A stretch of 30,865 nucleotides of DNA from Bacillota bacterium. Its GTDB lineage: Bacteria; Bacillota; Clostridia; Lachnospirales; Lachnospiraceae. The notes beneath the pieces are model-generated. The model was not told where the DNA came from and did not search any database. It worked only from the letters and a program-made list of their open reading frames with translations. Position 1 is the stretch's first letter; every line of letters begins with the position of its first letter. Below are positions 16,745-27,059 of this stretch, piece by piece. The stretch covers positions 1 to 30,865 of the forward strand of contig JAEWPN010000203.1 of the NCBI GenBank assembly GCA_023399455.1, in the 5' to 3' direction. The translations under genes and the position numbers were made by a program.

Positions 16745-18814
16745 TTACGCTTCGATGCTCGGCACATGGAAGGCTGCAATAGTCTCTTCCATCTCATGTA
16801 CTATTTCCTGAAGCTTCACACCCGCTTCCTGCAGACCTTGTGTACCGTGGAGCATTCTCTCTGCGCTGTGAGCCACTTCCTCCGTACCGGCAGCCCCATC
16901 CGAGGTGGCCCTCTGTAAGCTATTGATAACCTCCATAATAATGTCGTTCTCTCTGCTTATTTTACTTGCCACTTCAGAGAACTGTTTTAAAATGCTATCA
17001 ATATTTTCCGCATCCTCATGGTACTGCTGGCTGATTTCCACCTGATGCTGATATGTCTTTCTAACGTTAGTATCCATATAGGAGAGGACCTGCGTAGCAC
17101 AGTCACACAAATGCTTTACGCTCTCCGTTACCATTTGGGTAATACGCTGTATCTCTCCAGCAGTATTCTTGGAGTTCTCTGCCAACTTCCTGATTTCCTC
17201 GGCAACTACCGAGAAACCCTTTCCTGCCTGCCCCGCTCTGGCCGCCTCGATGGATGCGTTGAGGGCGAGGAGATTGGTGGAATCGGAGATACTGAGAATA
17301 GCCTTGGTCAGCTCGTTGATCTGCTCTACCTGACCTGAATCCGTGATTGCCTCTCCTAAGCGTTTCTTGGTCGTATCGATTAGAATCTCATTTTCTTTTT
17401 CTGCATTTTTCGACTCTTTGTTCAGCCTCTTGGCTCTATCGTAAATCGCCGCTATATTTTCAATACCTTCTTCATTTTTCCTGCCCATGACAGCAACATA
17501 TTCCTCCATGCGCTTGGAGGTCTCTCCAAGATGGTCCGCCATGTTAGAGGTTTCCTCCATACCTGCTGCCAATTCCTGCGCTACGGAGGAAATATTTGTG
17601 ACCATATTATTATAATCGTCGATAATGCTGCCCAGATTGCTCGACGCTTCTCTAATCCCTTTTCCCTCCCCGGACATCGTTTCAATAACGTGTCCCATGG
17701 ATCTTTGCACCTTGTTTATGGTGATGGCAATCTTGCCGATCTCATTTTTCTTATTCAAGTATTTCACATATTCATTGCCGGTAAAATCGCTTTCCTGCAT
17801 CTTCTTCAGGTCCACCACCATCTTCTTAAGAGGGTTGGATATTCTGCTTCCTATCATAAAAGCAAAGATACATATGAACAGGCTCACGAACAGTACGACA
17901 AAGACTGCACTTCTTTGCATAGAGGCAATCCCGCTTTCCACTTCCGAAACCGGCGCCAGGAGAACCAGCGTATATCCGTTATTCAGCTTTACGAAGCTCA
18001 CTAACGACTTGGTGCCGCCCAGATCCATCTCCACTACCCCGGTGCTGCTCTCTTTAAGAGCCTCCGTCAGCCCGGTATAGCCTACGCTTTCCAGCGTATC
18101 CGCTATCGTATAGCTTTCATCCACAAGAAATTGCTGCTTCGTATTGAGCAAAAACGCCCTTCCCGTATCATATACGGAAATCCCGCGTATCATATCTGAT
18201 ATTTCATTAAAATCCACATCCACACCAACGATGCCTACCAGCTTATTCTCTACATATACCGGCTCGCAGCGGCTCACACAGGACTTGTCGAAAATCTCTT
18301 TCTCATAAGGATCCAGCCAAATCGCTTCTCCCGCTTCCTTCGTCTGATAATACCATTCCCAGTTCGCAGCGCGTTGTAAATAATTCTCATACTCCGAAAC
18401 GGCATCTGTTTCCACCAGTTTTCCCTGGCTATACCATGTTCCGGTAACCCCTAGCTGTACCTCCGGGTCGCTGTAGGCATACATGCTCGCAACCTCGGGA
18501 TGAAGCTGGGTAATGCGCTCCAGATATCCGCCCAGCTTCTTCATGTATGCTTTGTTATACGCCTTATCGCTGAGCCTTATCGGCTCGTAGGTACCCACGA
18601 TATACGAAGAGATGCTCTCCGCAAGGCTTTCCAGATTCTGATACTTCATATTGATGTCGCCCGCATATTGCAGAGACATCGCATTCAGCTTTTCTCTTGC
18701 TTCCGTATTGATCTCCTTCACCGCTACATTTGTGCTGATAGCCCCCACCGCGATGGACGCTACAAGAACACAAGCGATGATAGAAACAATAATCGATGTA
18801 GAAATTTTACGCAT
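16745..18814 (-). CDS. Methyl-accepting chemotaxis protein with extracellular dCache-type sensor
   Basis: 689 residues. TM1 at about 8-29, a large extracellular sensor at 30-302 with double-Cache features (for example [20 protein letters not shown] and [20 protein letters not shown]), TM2 at about 303-323, HAMP from about 325 ([20 protein letters not shown]), then a coiled-coil signalling domain with the hairpin tip [20 protein letters not shown] at about 519-538. It should control CheA at a polar array. It is the last gene of the kinase - binding protein - regulator - chemoreceptor series, 60 bp after the regulator, with AGGAGG before the ATG. Ligand unknown; Cache domains often bind amino acids or other small molecules directly. 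No CheW or CheA gene is in the window. Confidence 0.93.
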   Translation of the reverse strand: MRKISTSIIVSIIACVLVASIAVGAISTNVAVKEINTEAREKLNAMSLQYAGDINMKYQNLESLAESISSYIVGTYEPIRLSDKAYNKAYMKKLGGYLERITQLHPEVASMYAYSDPEVQLGVTGTWYSQGKLVETDAVSEYENYLQRAANWEWYYQTKEAGEAIWLDPYEKEIFDKSCVSRCEPVYVENKLVGIVGVDVDFNEISDMIRGISVYDTGRAFLLNTKQQFLVDESYTIADTLESVGYTGLTEALKESSTGVVEMDLGGTKSLVSFVKLNNGYTLVLLAPVSEVESGIASMQRSAVFVVLFVSLFICIFAFMIGSRISNPLKKMVVDLKKMQESDFTGNEYVKYLNKKNEIGKIAITINKVQRSMGHVIETMSGEGKGIREASSNLGSIIDDYNNMVTNISSVAQELAAGMEETSNMADHLGETSKRMEEYVAVMGRKNEEGIENIAAIYDRAKRLNKESKNAEKENEILIDTTKKRLGEAITDSGQVEQINELTKAILSISDSTNLLALNASIEAARAGQAGKGFSVVAEEIRKLAENSKNTAGEIQRITQMVTESVKHLCDCATQVLSYMDTNVRKTYQHQVEISQQYHEDAENIDSILKQFSEVASKISRENDIIMEVINSLQRATSDGAAGTEEVAHSAERMLHGTQGLQEAGVKLQEIVHEMEETIAAFHVPSIEA

Positions 18815-18873
18815 TTTGCTTCCTCCTGGTAGTAGTCTTACGGCTTGGGGGAAATCCTTCGCGTCAGGAATTT

Positions 18874-19668
18874 TTATGAATCCTTGCCTTCACACAATAC
18901 CGTATTGCGGTATTCATTTGCAGATATCCCCACCTGCTTTTTAAACACTCTGGAAAAATGAGCCATATCTAAAAAGCCCACCTCTTCCGCAATATCCCCA
19001 ATCCGCAAAGATGGATTGGTAAGCAGCCTCTTCGCCTGCTCCATCCGGACATTGTTCAGTATCTCGGAAAAATTCTGTCCGGTATATTTATTTAGCAGCT
19101 TGCTCAAATGCCACTGGCTCACGTATACATTGTCCGCAACGTCCGCCAGCTTGAGCCTCTCTTTATAATTCTTCTCTATGTATGCGAGGGCGTTTCTGAC
19201 AATAAAGCTGCTGGCCGCACTGTCTAACACCTCTTCATTTTCATCCGCTGTCTCATCCTGGCCTTCCGGCAGGCGGTTCGCTACCGAAGGATTGTTCTTC
19301 AGGTTACTCAGCATAGTGGAAAGGGCTTCATCCAGTTCTTCCATTTTGGAAGGCTTCAGCAAAAAACGGCATACCCCCAGCCGAATCGCCTCCTGTGCGT
19401 AATCGAAATCACGAAAGCCCGTAAGAATTGTAACCTCCATATCGGGAAACTCCGATTTCAAGGCAGCTATCATGCTAAGCCCATCCATTTTAGGCATGGA
19501 AATATCGGATATGAGTATATCCGGCTTTTCTCTTCTGATTACTTCCAAGCCTTCCGCACCGTCCCCCGCAGTTCCTACTACCAGACAGTTAAGACTCTCC
19601 CACTTTACCGCTTTCTTAAGACCCCTTACAATAATGGGTTCATCATCAATAATCACTACTTTATACAT
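18874..19668 (-). CDS. Response regulator, REC + AraC-type HTH (YesN-like)
   Basis: 264 residues from ATG 19668, which follows GGAGG by eight bases; the ATG at 19689 would start before this ribosome binding site and is unlikely. The receiver domain at 1-120 has acidic D8/D9, phosphoacceptor D55 (ILISDISMPKMDG), Thr in TILTGF and the conserved Lys in LLKPSK. The C-terminal AraC DNA-binding domain at about 160-262 has two HTHs: LADVADNVYVSQWHLSKLL and IGDIAEEVGFLDMAHFSRVF. It is the expected partner of the YesM-type kinase at 21198-23024. Family members usually activate carbohydrate uptake and breakdown genes, and the nearby phosphorylase operon is a candidate target. Confidence 0.93.
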   Translation of the reverse strand: MYKVVIIDDEPIIVRGLKKAVKWESLNCLVVGTAGDGAEGLEVIRREKPDILISDISMPKMDGLSMIAALKSEFPDMEVTILTGFRDFDYAQEAIRLGVCRFLLKPSKMEELDEALSTMLSNLKNNPSVANRLPEGQDETADENEEVLDSAASSFIVRNALAYIEKNYKERLKLADVADNVYVSQWHLSKLLNKYTGQNFSEILNNVRMEQAKRLLTNPSLRIGDIAEEVGFLDMAHFSRVFKKQVGISANEYRNTVLCEGKDS

Positions 19669-19747
19669 ATGCGATACCTCCATAATCATATATGGATTCT
19701 ATCACAAAAAATACGGCAAGAAAAGCACCCATAAAAACGAAAAAGTG

Positions 19748-21073
19748 TTATCTGAAAAGCAATTCCTCCCTCTGCGCCGCCGCCACCAAATCGATGAGCT
19801 GGGCCACAGCATCGGTCACTTCCTCCTTGCCCGTCAGAATGTCCGCCATAGCGTTGAATACCGGAGCCCGCTGTTCCTGTGTAAGCTGGTCCTGAAGCGC
19901 CGAAGCCATACCGGTAGCGCCTTCCACCATTTCCAATCCGGCTACTGCAAGAGAAGACAGCCTGCTCTTATCCACCTGCGTACCTTCCTTCAAAGCGGTG
20001 GCAGCCACCGATGCGAATCTGGTTACCATTTCATCGCTGGTCATATAAGTAATAAAATCCACACATGCCTTCTGTTTCTCCGGGTCGTTCCATGCTTTCT
20101 TCGTAATATACCAACCGGAGGACAATCCTCCGACAATGTCCGTAGACTTGCGCTTATCCTTAGCAGGTACATATGTAACCGTAAAATTGTCGATATCATC
20201 CGTCGCTTCCTCGATTCCTCCCACCTTCCATGAGCCGTCGATCAAAAATGCCGCCTTTCCGTCCACAAATAGCTGAAAAGTTTCCCCGTCGGTAGCAGAC
20301 AATGTATTAGCAGGCAGAAATCCTCTGTCATATAGGTTCTTCATATCCATGATACCGTTAACCCATGCCGTCCCCTGCTCGTCATCAATACTCTTCGGGA
20401 GTATGTTATGCGATGCCGTGTCCAAATAATTATAAATACAGAATTCAAACCAGTAATGGGGAACCTCCGCAAAAGAAGCTGCAATCGGAGTATATCCTGC
20501 ATCCTTGATGGTCTGACATATCGTCATGAATTCCTCCCATGTGGTATCTCCGGCAGGCACTTTGACCCCGGCCGCCTGGCATACCGCTTTATTAACAAAT
20601 AAGCCTTCCCAATAGCCGTTCATCGGTACAGAGTAATTCCTGCCGTCCACCGGCGACGCCCCCATCATGCCATCTTTCATATTGGACGCATAATCGGGAT
20701 ATGTTTCCCGGATTTCATCGATAGAAATTACCTTTCCTCCTTCTACGAAGGGATTGGCATCCATACCATTAAAATAGAACAGCACATCCGGTTCAGAGCC
20801 CATTTCAAAATCCGATATTATTCTGGCTTTCAAAGTCTCTGTTACAGTTCCGGAAGCATCGTTGATAGAGTTTCCGGTTTCCTCCTGCCATTTGGCAATC
20901 GCTTCCTGATAGTTCGCCGCATTGGTATCCTCACCTGCAAACGTGGTAACCACATTAAGGGTAACCGGAAGCTCTACGGCAGGCGCCTGTGCTGTCTTTG
21001 CCGAACCCGTACCGCAGGCCGTCACCCCCAAAATACCTGCTCCTGCTATTAGCGCTGCTAATACCTTTCTCAT
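19748..21073 (-). CDS. Extracellular solute-binding lipoprotein (ABC sugar-type)
   Basis: 441 residues. Lipoprotein signal: MRK, a hydrophobic stretch, and lipobox GVTAC with lipidated Cys20. The mature protein has the family 1 (MalE-like) architecture, with VTLNVVTTFAGEDTNAANYQ-like beta-strand start, GKAAFLIDGSWKVGG and MTSDEMVTRFASVAATA, typical of carbohydrate-binding proteins. GGGGGG precedes the ATG. It lies between the kinase and regulator genes, and no permease or ATPase gene accompanies it. It could feed a permease encoded elsewhere, or present its ligand to the kinase or chemoreceptor; the context favours a sensory role, but this is inference. The sugar is not identifiable. Confidence 0.9.
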   Translation of the reverse strand: MRKVLAALIAGAGILGVTACGTGSAKTAQAPAVELPVTLNVVTTFAGEDTNAANYQEAIAKWQEETGNSINDASGTVTETLKARIISDFEMGSEPDVLFYFNGMDANPFVEGGKVISIDEIRETYPDYASNMKDGMMGASPVDGRNYSVPMNGYWEGLFVNKAVCQAAGVKVPAGDTTWEEFMTICQTIKDAGYTPIAASFAEVPHYWFEFCIYNYLDTASHNILPKSIDDEQGTAWVNGIMDMKNLYDRGFLPANTLSATDGETFQLFVDGKAAFLIDGSWKVGGIEEATDDIDNFTVTYVPAKDKRKSTDIVGGLSSGWYITKKAWNDPEKQKACVDFITYMTSDEMVTRFASVAATALKEGTQVDKSRLSSLAVAGLEMVEGATGMASALQDQLTQEQRAPVFNAMADILTGKEEVTDAVAQLIDLVAAAQREELLFR

Positions 21074-21197
21074 ATCTGAAACCCCCCATATATATATGGA
21101 TATGCGATGATTTTTTTGATTTATTCATAGCAAATTTCAGTTTCCCTACACTATTTATTCTATTAAAACTTGAGAAATAGTAAAATTGCCAGAATTG

Positions 21198-23024
21198 CTA
21201 TTTATTGTCTTTTATTGTTGTCATATCCAATTTGACAGTAATTCTGCTCACTGTTTCGTTATTTTCGTCGTTTTTTACAGTAAGTCCGCACTCCTCTCCG
21301 TATATGATCCGGATTCTCCTGTTCACATTCTTTATCCCCAGGCTCGTGGAGCTGAGTTCGTCCATCTCCTGCTCATCTCCTAAAAGCAGTTCTATCTTCT
21401 CTTCATCTTCCTTTGACATCATACCGGTATTGCGCACCTCTATTACCAGCTTATCTCCATCCGCAAATACATTTAAGGTCACCTTCGCGTTTGGCTGACC
21501 GATGATTCCATGCTCCACCGCGTTCTCGATGATAGGCTGTATGATCAGCCTCGGAACTCTCACGTTAAACAGCGTATCGTCCGTATTCTTCTCAACGTGC
21601 ATACGCTCTCCGAGGCGTTTAGAAATGATAAACAGGTAGGCATCCACATAGGACAGCTCCTCCACCAAGGTGACAAATCGTCTGTGTCTTCTGTCCATAG
21701 TAGCCTCCAGCATGATGGACAGATTCTCTATCATCTGGCTTACCTTATAGTCTTCGTTAATTCTCGCTTCCCAGTTGATGATCTCCAGAGTGTTATTGAG
21801 AAAATGAGGATTAATCTGCGACTGCAGCGCCATTATCCTGGCATCCTTAAGAGCCAGCTCCTCCGAATATATGGTTTCGAACTGATGCTTCAGCTTCTCT
21901 GACATACTGTTGAACGCTTCTGTCAGATATTTAAACTCCTTACTGTTCCCTGCCCTCTCTATCTGATAACCGAATTCCCCTTCTTCTATGATATGGGAGG
22001 CCTTAATCATGCCCTCTATGGGCCTCGTTACTTTCCTATGGAAGAAGATGAATACGATGGCCGTCAGCGGTATCATGAAAATAACAAAGAACGCGCAGAC
22101 ATATTTGATTGCTGCCGTCTCATCGATGATGAGCTGCTTGTTCAGCGATATAACATATCCCATATAATGTATGTCCGGCTTTCTCACCGTATAAACATTA
22201 TATTCTCCATCCTCCTGAATCAACCGCGACGTTCTGCTGTTTGTCTGAAAATTCTCAGTATCCGCTTCTATTTCGTTGTTTTCATCTTCCACCAGCAATT
22301 CTCCGTCCACATAGACCTGACTGCCGGTATAACCCCATGCACTTTCCAGACTCCCGAAAATATTGTCTTTATCCAGCTCCATGACAAGCACCGCGAAAGG
22401 ATGGTAAGACGAATCCATCATATTGCGGATCATATAAATATGTCCTTCCACATTGAGCAGCTTCACATCCGTATCCAGATCAGGATATATCTCCATGACT
22501 AACGGATGCACCTTTTCCATAAAATACAGATTCGTCCGGTAGGCGACGTTGTTGGCACTTCCTGAAAATGATGTAAAATAGGGCTCGTAGGGCTGCTCTG
22601 TGAACATCAAGGTAGTGAATAGAAAGTGCTCATCATATCGGTAATGCTGCTCCAAAAATCGTATTACCTCTCCGTAAAGCGCCGTCTTATTCCCATCCGT
22701 CATATACTGCCGCCAGCTTTCCTTTATCGTAGGCAGATAAGAAGCGTTCTTCGACGCGGTAATCGCAGCGTTCATCTGCATCTCGCTTATTTTTATCGCA
22801 TTATCCGCGGAAGTGACGATCGTCCTCTCAATCTGCTTATTGATCTTGCTCGTCGTTACATACAGCATTGCATACGCTATGATAGAAAGCGGCAGTATCC
22901 AGCACAAAATAAGGATCATGATCATGCTCCATTTAAGCGGTGTATTCTTCTGCTCCCGCCGTGCATTCTTTTCTGCTTTCTTTTCCGCTTTTTTATTTAT
23001 ATTCTTACCCGATGAAACGCCCAT
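21198..23024 (-). CDS. Sensor histidine kinase, YesM/LytS type
   Basis: 608 residues. A Lys-rich cytoplasmic N-tail (about 1-30), TM1 at 33-56, an extracellular sensor at 57-305, TM2 at about 306-328 and HAMP at about 329-385. The His_kinase domain has the phosphoacceptor H407 in QINPHFLNNTLEIINW, and the HATPase has N501 in PIIENAVEHG and a G-box near 559-571 (STSLGIKNVNRRI). AAGGAG precedes the ATG. It is the first gene of the sensory set and is separated from the upstream phosphomutase gene by a probable terminator. YesM kinases phosphorylate YesN regulators such as the one at 18874-19668. Ligand sensing may be direct or through the lipoprotein encoded next to it. Confidence 0.94.
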   Translation of the reverse strand: MGVSSGKNINKKAEKKAEKNARREQKNTPLKWSMIMILILCWILPLSIIAYAMLYVTTSKINKQIERTIVTSADNAIKISEMQMNAAITASKNASYLPTIKESWRQYMTDGNKTALYGEVIRFLEQHYRYDEHFLFTTLMFTEQPYEPYFTSFSGSANNVAYRTNLYFMEKVHPLVMEIYPDLDTDVKLLNVEGHIYMIRNMMDSSYHPFAVLVMELDKDNIFGSLESAWGYTGSQVYVDGELLVEDENNEIEADTENFQTNSRTSRLIQEDGEYNVYTVRKPDIHYMGYVISLNKQLIIDETAAIKYVCAFFVIFMIPLTAIVFIFFHRKVTRPIEGMIKASHIIEEGEFGYQIERAGNSKEFKYLTEAFNSMSEKLKHQFETIYSEELALKDARIMALQSQINPHFLNNTLEIINWEARINEDYKVSQMIENLSIMLEATMDRRHRRFVTLVEELSYVDAYLFIISKRLGERMHVEKNTDDTLFNVRVPRLIIQPIIENAVEHGIIGQPNAKVTLNVFADGDKLVIEVRNTGMMSKEDEEKIELLLGDEQEMDELSSTSLGIKNVNRRIRIIYGEECGLTVKNDENNETVSRITVKLDMTTIKDNK

Positions 23025-23104
23025 CCCGCACTCCTTATTCCAGCTATATTACCCGTGCAAATTCCGCCTACTCCTTTACAGTAACATGCCATTTTTCATA
23101 GAGC

Positions 23105-23128
23105 AAGAAAAGACTGCTCTTTCGAGCA
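23105..23128 (-). terminator. Probable terminator after the phosphomutase gene
   Basis: On the minus strand TGCTC-GAAA-GAGCA (23115-23128) forms a GNRA-capped hairpin followed by GTCTTTTCTT. It is short (5 bp plus a wobble pair) but well placed between the phosphomutase stop and the kinase gene. Confidence 0.55.
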
Positions 23129-23156
23129 ATCCCTTCTTAATTTCTGAGCAGACCTT

Positions 23157-24572
23157 TTATTTCAATCCAAGGAAATCCTCATAAATATCACATATCTTCT
23201 TAGCGTCCTCTAAATTGGGCATCTCACAGAACACTCTAATCAGCGGTTCCGTTCCTGAGAACCTTCCCACTACCCAGCCGCCATTCTTGAAATACACCTT
23301 GCTTCCGTCCAGATAGGACACCTTTTCCACCTCGAAAGGCAATTTGGGAAGCTGCTTATCCTCCATGAGAAGCTTGTGCATCTGTTCCTTCTTCTCCTGC
23401 GTAAATTTATAATCCCGCTCTTCCATGAAAATGCTGCCGCATTCCTCTTCGATTTCTTTATAAATATCGGACAATTTCTTTCCTGTGACCGCAATCATCT
23501 CTGCTAAAAGCGCCGCCGCGTAGATGCCATCTTTGCCGTTGATATGGCCGCGCACCGTCAGACCGCCGGAGGATTCTCCTCCGATGATGGCGCCTGTGGC
23601 ATACATCTTAGAGGAAATATGCTTGAAACCTACGGGAACCTCGTAGCACTTCTGCCCGAATTTCTCAGCCACCTTATCTAACATATGGGTAGTCGCGATG
23701 TTTCTTACTACCGGTCCTTCCCAGCCCTTATATCTTACGAGATAATAATAAAGCAGTACAAGAATGTCATTAGGGTGGAGGAAACGGCCCGTATCGTCGA
23801 TAACGCCAATGCGGTCGGCATCACCGTCGGTAGCGATTCCGATATCCGCCCTATTATCGATAACTGCGTTCTGCAAAGGGCGCAGCGTCGCAACAGAAGG
23901 CGAGGGGAGCTTTCCGCCAAACAGTGTATCGTGCCTATCGTGTATCGTGATAACCTCACATCTTGCAGTAAGGAGTATGGTAGAAAGAGAGGTCTCGCTT
24001 ACGCCGTATAACGGGTCCAGCACTACCTTCAGACCACAGCCTCTGATCGCCTCCATATTTACTGCCGCGATGATATCATCCAGATATTCGTTCAACGGAT
24101 AAATCTCTCGAATCAAGCCTGCCGCCACAGCCTCGTCATATTCCATTTCCTTCACATCTTCCGGTGAAAGCCTGTCTATATATTCTTCTATTTCCTTAGT
24201 CTGTTCCTCGTTAGCATCTCTGCCTCCCGCCGTAAACACCTTTATTCCGTTATAAACGGCCGGATTGTGACTGGCGGTAACCATCATTCCATAAGGGAAC
24301 TCATGCTTCATCACATAAAACATGATAAGCGGCGTCGGCGAAGATTTGTTGATCAGATAAGCGGTAATGCCCTCCGCGGCAAATACACGGCCAGCCCACT
24401 GCATCGCTTCCTTTGCCAGAAATCTTCTGTCATATCCGATGACAATTCCCTCCTCCGCCGCATTTTCTGCCTTCATCTTATCACTAAGCGCTTTTGCCAG
24501 AAGCTGAATATTCGCTTTTGTAAATTCATCCCCAATAACAGCTCTCCAGCCGCCCGTTCCGAATTTAATCAT
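23157..24572 (-). CDS. Alpha-D-phosphohexomutase (phosphoglucomutase/phosphomannomutase family)
   Basis: 471 residues, cytoplasmic. It interconverts sugar 1- and 6-phosphates. Catalytic landmarks: phosphoserine S101 in TASHNP, metal-binding DGDADR (249-254), sugar-binding GGESSGG (331-337), and the C-terminal phosphate-binding loop RFSGTEPLIRV (437-447). The family includes enzymes for glucose, mannose, glucosamine and GlcNAc phosphates, so specificity cannot be fixed from motifs. It starts 20 bp after the GH94 phosphorylase gene with AAGGGAG before its ATG, so it most likely converts the phosphorylase product (Glc-1-P or GlcNAc-1-P) to the 6-phosphate. Confidence 0.94.
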   Translation of the reverse strand: MIKFGTGGWRAVIGDEFTKANIQLLAKALSDKMKAENAAEEGIVIGYDRRFLAKEAMQWAGRVFAAEGITAYLINKSSPTPLIMFYVMKHEFPYGMMVTASHNPAVYNGIKVFTAGGRDANEEQTKEIEEYIDRLSPEDVKEMEYDEAVAAGLIREIYPLNEYLDDIIAAVNMEAIRGCGLKVVLDPLYGVSETSLSTILLTARCEVITIHDRHDTLFGGKLPSPSVATLRPLQNAVIDNRADIGIATDGDADRIGVIDDTGRFLHPNDILVLLYYYLVRYKGWEGPVVRNIATTHMLDKVAEKFGQKCYEVPVGFKHISSKMYATGAIIGGESSGGLTVRGHINGKDGIYAAALLAEMIAVTGKKLSDIYKEIEEECGSIFMEERDYKFTQEKKEQMHKLLMEDKQLPKLPFEVEKVSYLDGSKVYFKNGGWVVGRFSGTEPLIRVFCEMPNLEDAKKICDIYEDFLGLK

Positions 24573-24592
24573 TTCGTCTCTCCCTTCTTTTG

Positions 24593-26983
24593 TTACCCCA
24601 TCACCACTTTTACCCGATGGGCCGTTCCTTTATCCACGAGCGGAATGCACTCTACTTTCTCACCGTCCAGGTAAAGCTCCTTTACCCCTTTCATGACACC
24701 ATCAGGGTTTACCACCTCGATATGATAATCCACGCCCCTCCACTGCCTTAGCATAGAGAATTCCTTCCACTCAGCAGGAATACAAGGGTCGATTTCCAAA
24801 TACTCGAACTGCGGCCTTATGCCCAGTATGTATCTGGTTGCCGAGAAATAGGCCCAGCCGCCCGTGCCTGTCATGAACGGATGTCTCGCGCGTCCGTGGG
24901 CAGTATGGTCCCGTCCCATAATAAACTGGCAATAGGAATAGGGCTCTGCCTCCCTTATATCTATTTTATCGTTCTGGTAATAAGGGCATAATGCATTATA
25001 GAACTTCATGGCACGATCGCCTCGTCCAAGCTTGCATTCCGCCGCCCATGCCCAGGGATTGGGATGGGAGAATACTGCGCCGTTTTCCTTAACGCCAGGG
25101 TATACTCTCGTTACAAAACCGATGTCCTCATCCGGCACTGTATAGGAAGGAGCGTTCAGCATGATTCCCCAAGGCGTATAAAGATATTCGTCTACGCTGT
25201 CCATGGCGCGGATTCCCTTCTCATGATCAGCCGCTCCCGAAAGAACCGCCCATGAGTTGGACTCGAGATGAACTTTTCCTTCTTTATCGGAATGAGTGCC
25301 AATTTTTTTGCCGTTCTTAGTAATACCGCGTATAAACCATTCTCCGTCCCACAGCTCATCATTACATACCTTTTTAACCGTTTCTGACATTTCGGTATAT
25401 TTTACAACTTCCTTTTCTCTGCCCAAATATCTTGCCAGCTCCAGGAAGTTCTCGATAGCCCAGTAATGGAGGAAGGATACCATGGCGCTTTCACCGCCGC
25501 CGAGATTCAGGCAGTCGTTCCAGTCCGCACGAAGTCCCTTACAGATTCCCGTAGCTCCTACCTGCTCGGCCGAAAAGTCCAGAATCCGCATCATATGCTC
25601 ATAAACAGTGCCTTCGCCGCCGTCCGCATAGGTAATCACTTCATCTGCAAAGGCCTTGTCTCCCGTTTCCTTTATAAATTCCACAATAGAGGATACCAGC
25701 CATAGCGCGTCGTCGGAGCAGGCGTCCTTTAAGCCGTGTATGATATTATCCTTATCCGGAGAAGGAATGACCGTAGGCGAATTGAACGGCTTTTCTTCAT
25801 GATCCGGTTCAAACCATTCCGGCTGGAACAAGTGCAGTCCGTATCCCTTCGATACGAGACCGCGCAGCAGTTCTACGATACGCTGTCTGCATTTTTCCGG
25901 ATTGGAGTGGGGAATCGTCATGGCATCCTGCGCCGTATCGCGGTATCCCAATCCCACTCGTCCTCCCACTTCGATAAAAGATGCGAACCGGGAAAACATT
26001 ACGTTGATTTCTGCTTGGTATAAGGTCCATGTGTTGATCAGCGTATTCATGCCTTCATTCGGAGTATTGATCTGAAGCTTCTCAAATTTATTGTTCCAGT
26101 ATTTCCTTAAATCCTCATATACCTTATCGACTGCGGAAAAGTCGCTGTACTTTGCCTTCGCTTTCTTTCCTTCATCCCTTCTGCCTTCCCCCAGCATGAA
26201 TACCACTCTGACTTCTTCTCCCGGCTGCAATACGATGTTCTTCTGTAAGGAGCCGCAGTGATTATTGCCAAGCTCATGAGAGCCGCTGCACTTACCTCTC
26301 TCCACTGCCGCCGGATTGTCCTCCGTATGGTAAAGCCCCAGAAACTTGTCTCTTAAGCAATCATAACCGTCCGGCTCGAAATTGGACGCAAAATATTGAT
26401 ACCCGAATTCTTCATAGAATAAATCATGTTCGATGATGCCGTCCTCATAGGAGGAGCCGGCGCAGTACATGCTCATCTGGAAGTTCTGGTTATCGATCAT
26501 TACATGGTGAAAGGAGAATTCGCAATAAGAAAACAGACTTAAATCTCTCGGTCTATCGTCCTCATTCTTAATTGTTACATCCCATAGCTCCACCGAATCA
26601 TTAAGCGGCACGACCAGGGTCTGTGTCGCTTTTATTTTGCTGTAGCCGCATTCGTAAATCGAATAAGACATACCATGGCGGCATGTGTACTTCGCTTCCT
26701 CCAGTGATTTTCCTACCGGCTGCCATGATATGCTCCAGTAGTCCTCACTGTCATTATCCCTTATGTATACGTAGTGACCCGGTCTGTCCATGGGTATGCT
26801 GTTTCCGCGAAATCTCGTTACTCGATGGTACTCCGGAGTCTTATAGAACATATAGCCTCCGGCCGTGTGGTTCACCACCACGCACATATCCTGTACGCCG
26901 AGGTAATTGGTCCACGATGTGGGTATATCCACTCTGTCGATTACATATTCCCGCTTCTCGTTGTCAAAATGTCCGTACTGCAT
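24593..26983 (-). CDS. GH94 glycoside phosphorylase, N,N'-diacetylchitobiose phosphorylase-like
   Basis: 796 residues. Family 94 enzymes cleave beta-linked disaccharides with phosphate to give sugar-1-phosphate. The N-terminus (MQYGHFDNEKREYV, WTNYLG), RFASFIEVGGRVGLGYRDTAQDA, and the catalytic acid D490 in ADWNDCLN are all seen. As I remember the characterised families, segments such as RVYPGVKENGAVFSHPNPWA and EPYSYCQFIMGRDHTAHGRA resemble Vibrio N,N'-diacetylchitobiose phosphorylase more than cellobiose phosphorylase; an alignment must confirm this. I chose ATG 26983 because AGGAGG sits nine bases upstream; the ATG at 26992 directly abuts that site. It forms an operon with the phosphomutase gene downstream. 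No signal peptide, so the disaccharide must be imported. Confidence 0.92.
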   Translation of the reverse strand: MQYGHFDNEKREYVIDRVDIPTSWTNYLGVQDMCVVVNHTAGGYMFYKTPEYHRVTRFRGNSIPMDRPGHYVYIRDNDSEDYWSISWQPVGKSLEEAKYTCRHGMSYSIYECGYSKIKATQTLVVPLNDSVELWDVTIKNEDDRPRDLSLFSYCEFSFHHVMIDNQNFQMSMYCAGSSYEDGIIEHDLFYEEFGYQYFASNFEPDGYDCLRDKFLGLYHTEDNPAAVERGKCSGSHELGNNHCGSLQKNIVLQPGEEVRVVFMLGEGRRDEGKKAKAKYSDFSAVDKVYEDLRKYWNNKFEKLQINTPNEGMNTLINTWTLYQAEINVMFSRFASFIEVGGRVGLGYRDTAQDAMTIPHSNPEKCRQRIVELLRGLVSKGYGLHLFQPEWFEPDHEEKPFNSPTVIPSPDKDNIIHGLKDACSDDALWLVSSIVEFIKETGDKAFADEVITYADGGEGTVYEHMMRILDFSAEQVGATGICKGLRADWNDCLNLGGGESAMVSFLHYWAIENFLELARYLGREKEVVKYTEMSETVKKVCNDELWDGEWFIRGITKNGKKIGTHSDKEGKVHLESNSWAVLSGAADHEKGIRAMDSVDEYLYTPWGIMLNAPSYTVPDEDIGFVTRVYPGVKENGAVFSHPNPWAWAAECKLGRGDRAMKFYNALCPYYQNDKIDIREAEPYSYCQFIMGRDHTAHGRARHPFMTGTGGWAYFSATRYILGIRPQFEYLEIDPCIPAEWKEFSMLRQWRGVDYHIEVVNPDGVMKGVKELYLDGEKVECIPLVDKGTAHRVKVVMG

Positions 26984-27059
26984 CCACTTCATCCTCCTAA
27001 TCTAATCGGTATACCTCCAAGCAGAGTCAGAGGATATATCCGTAACCTTCTATGCTTAG

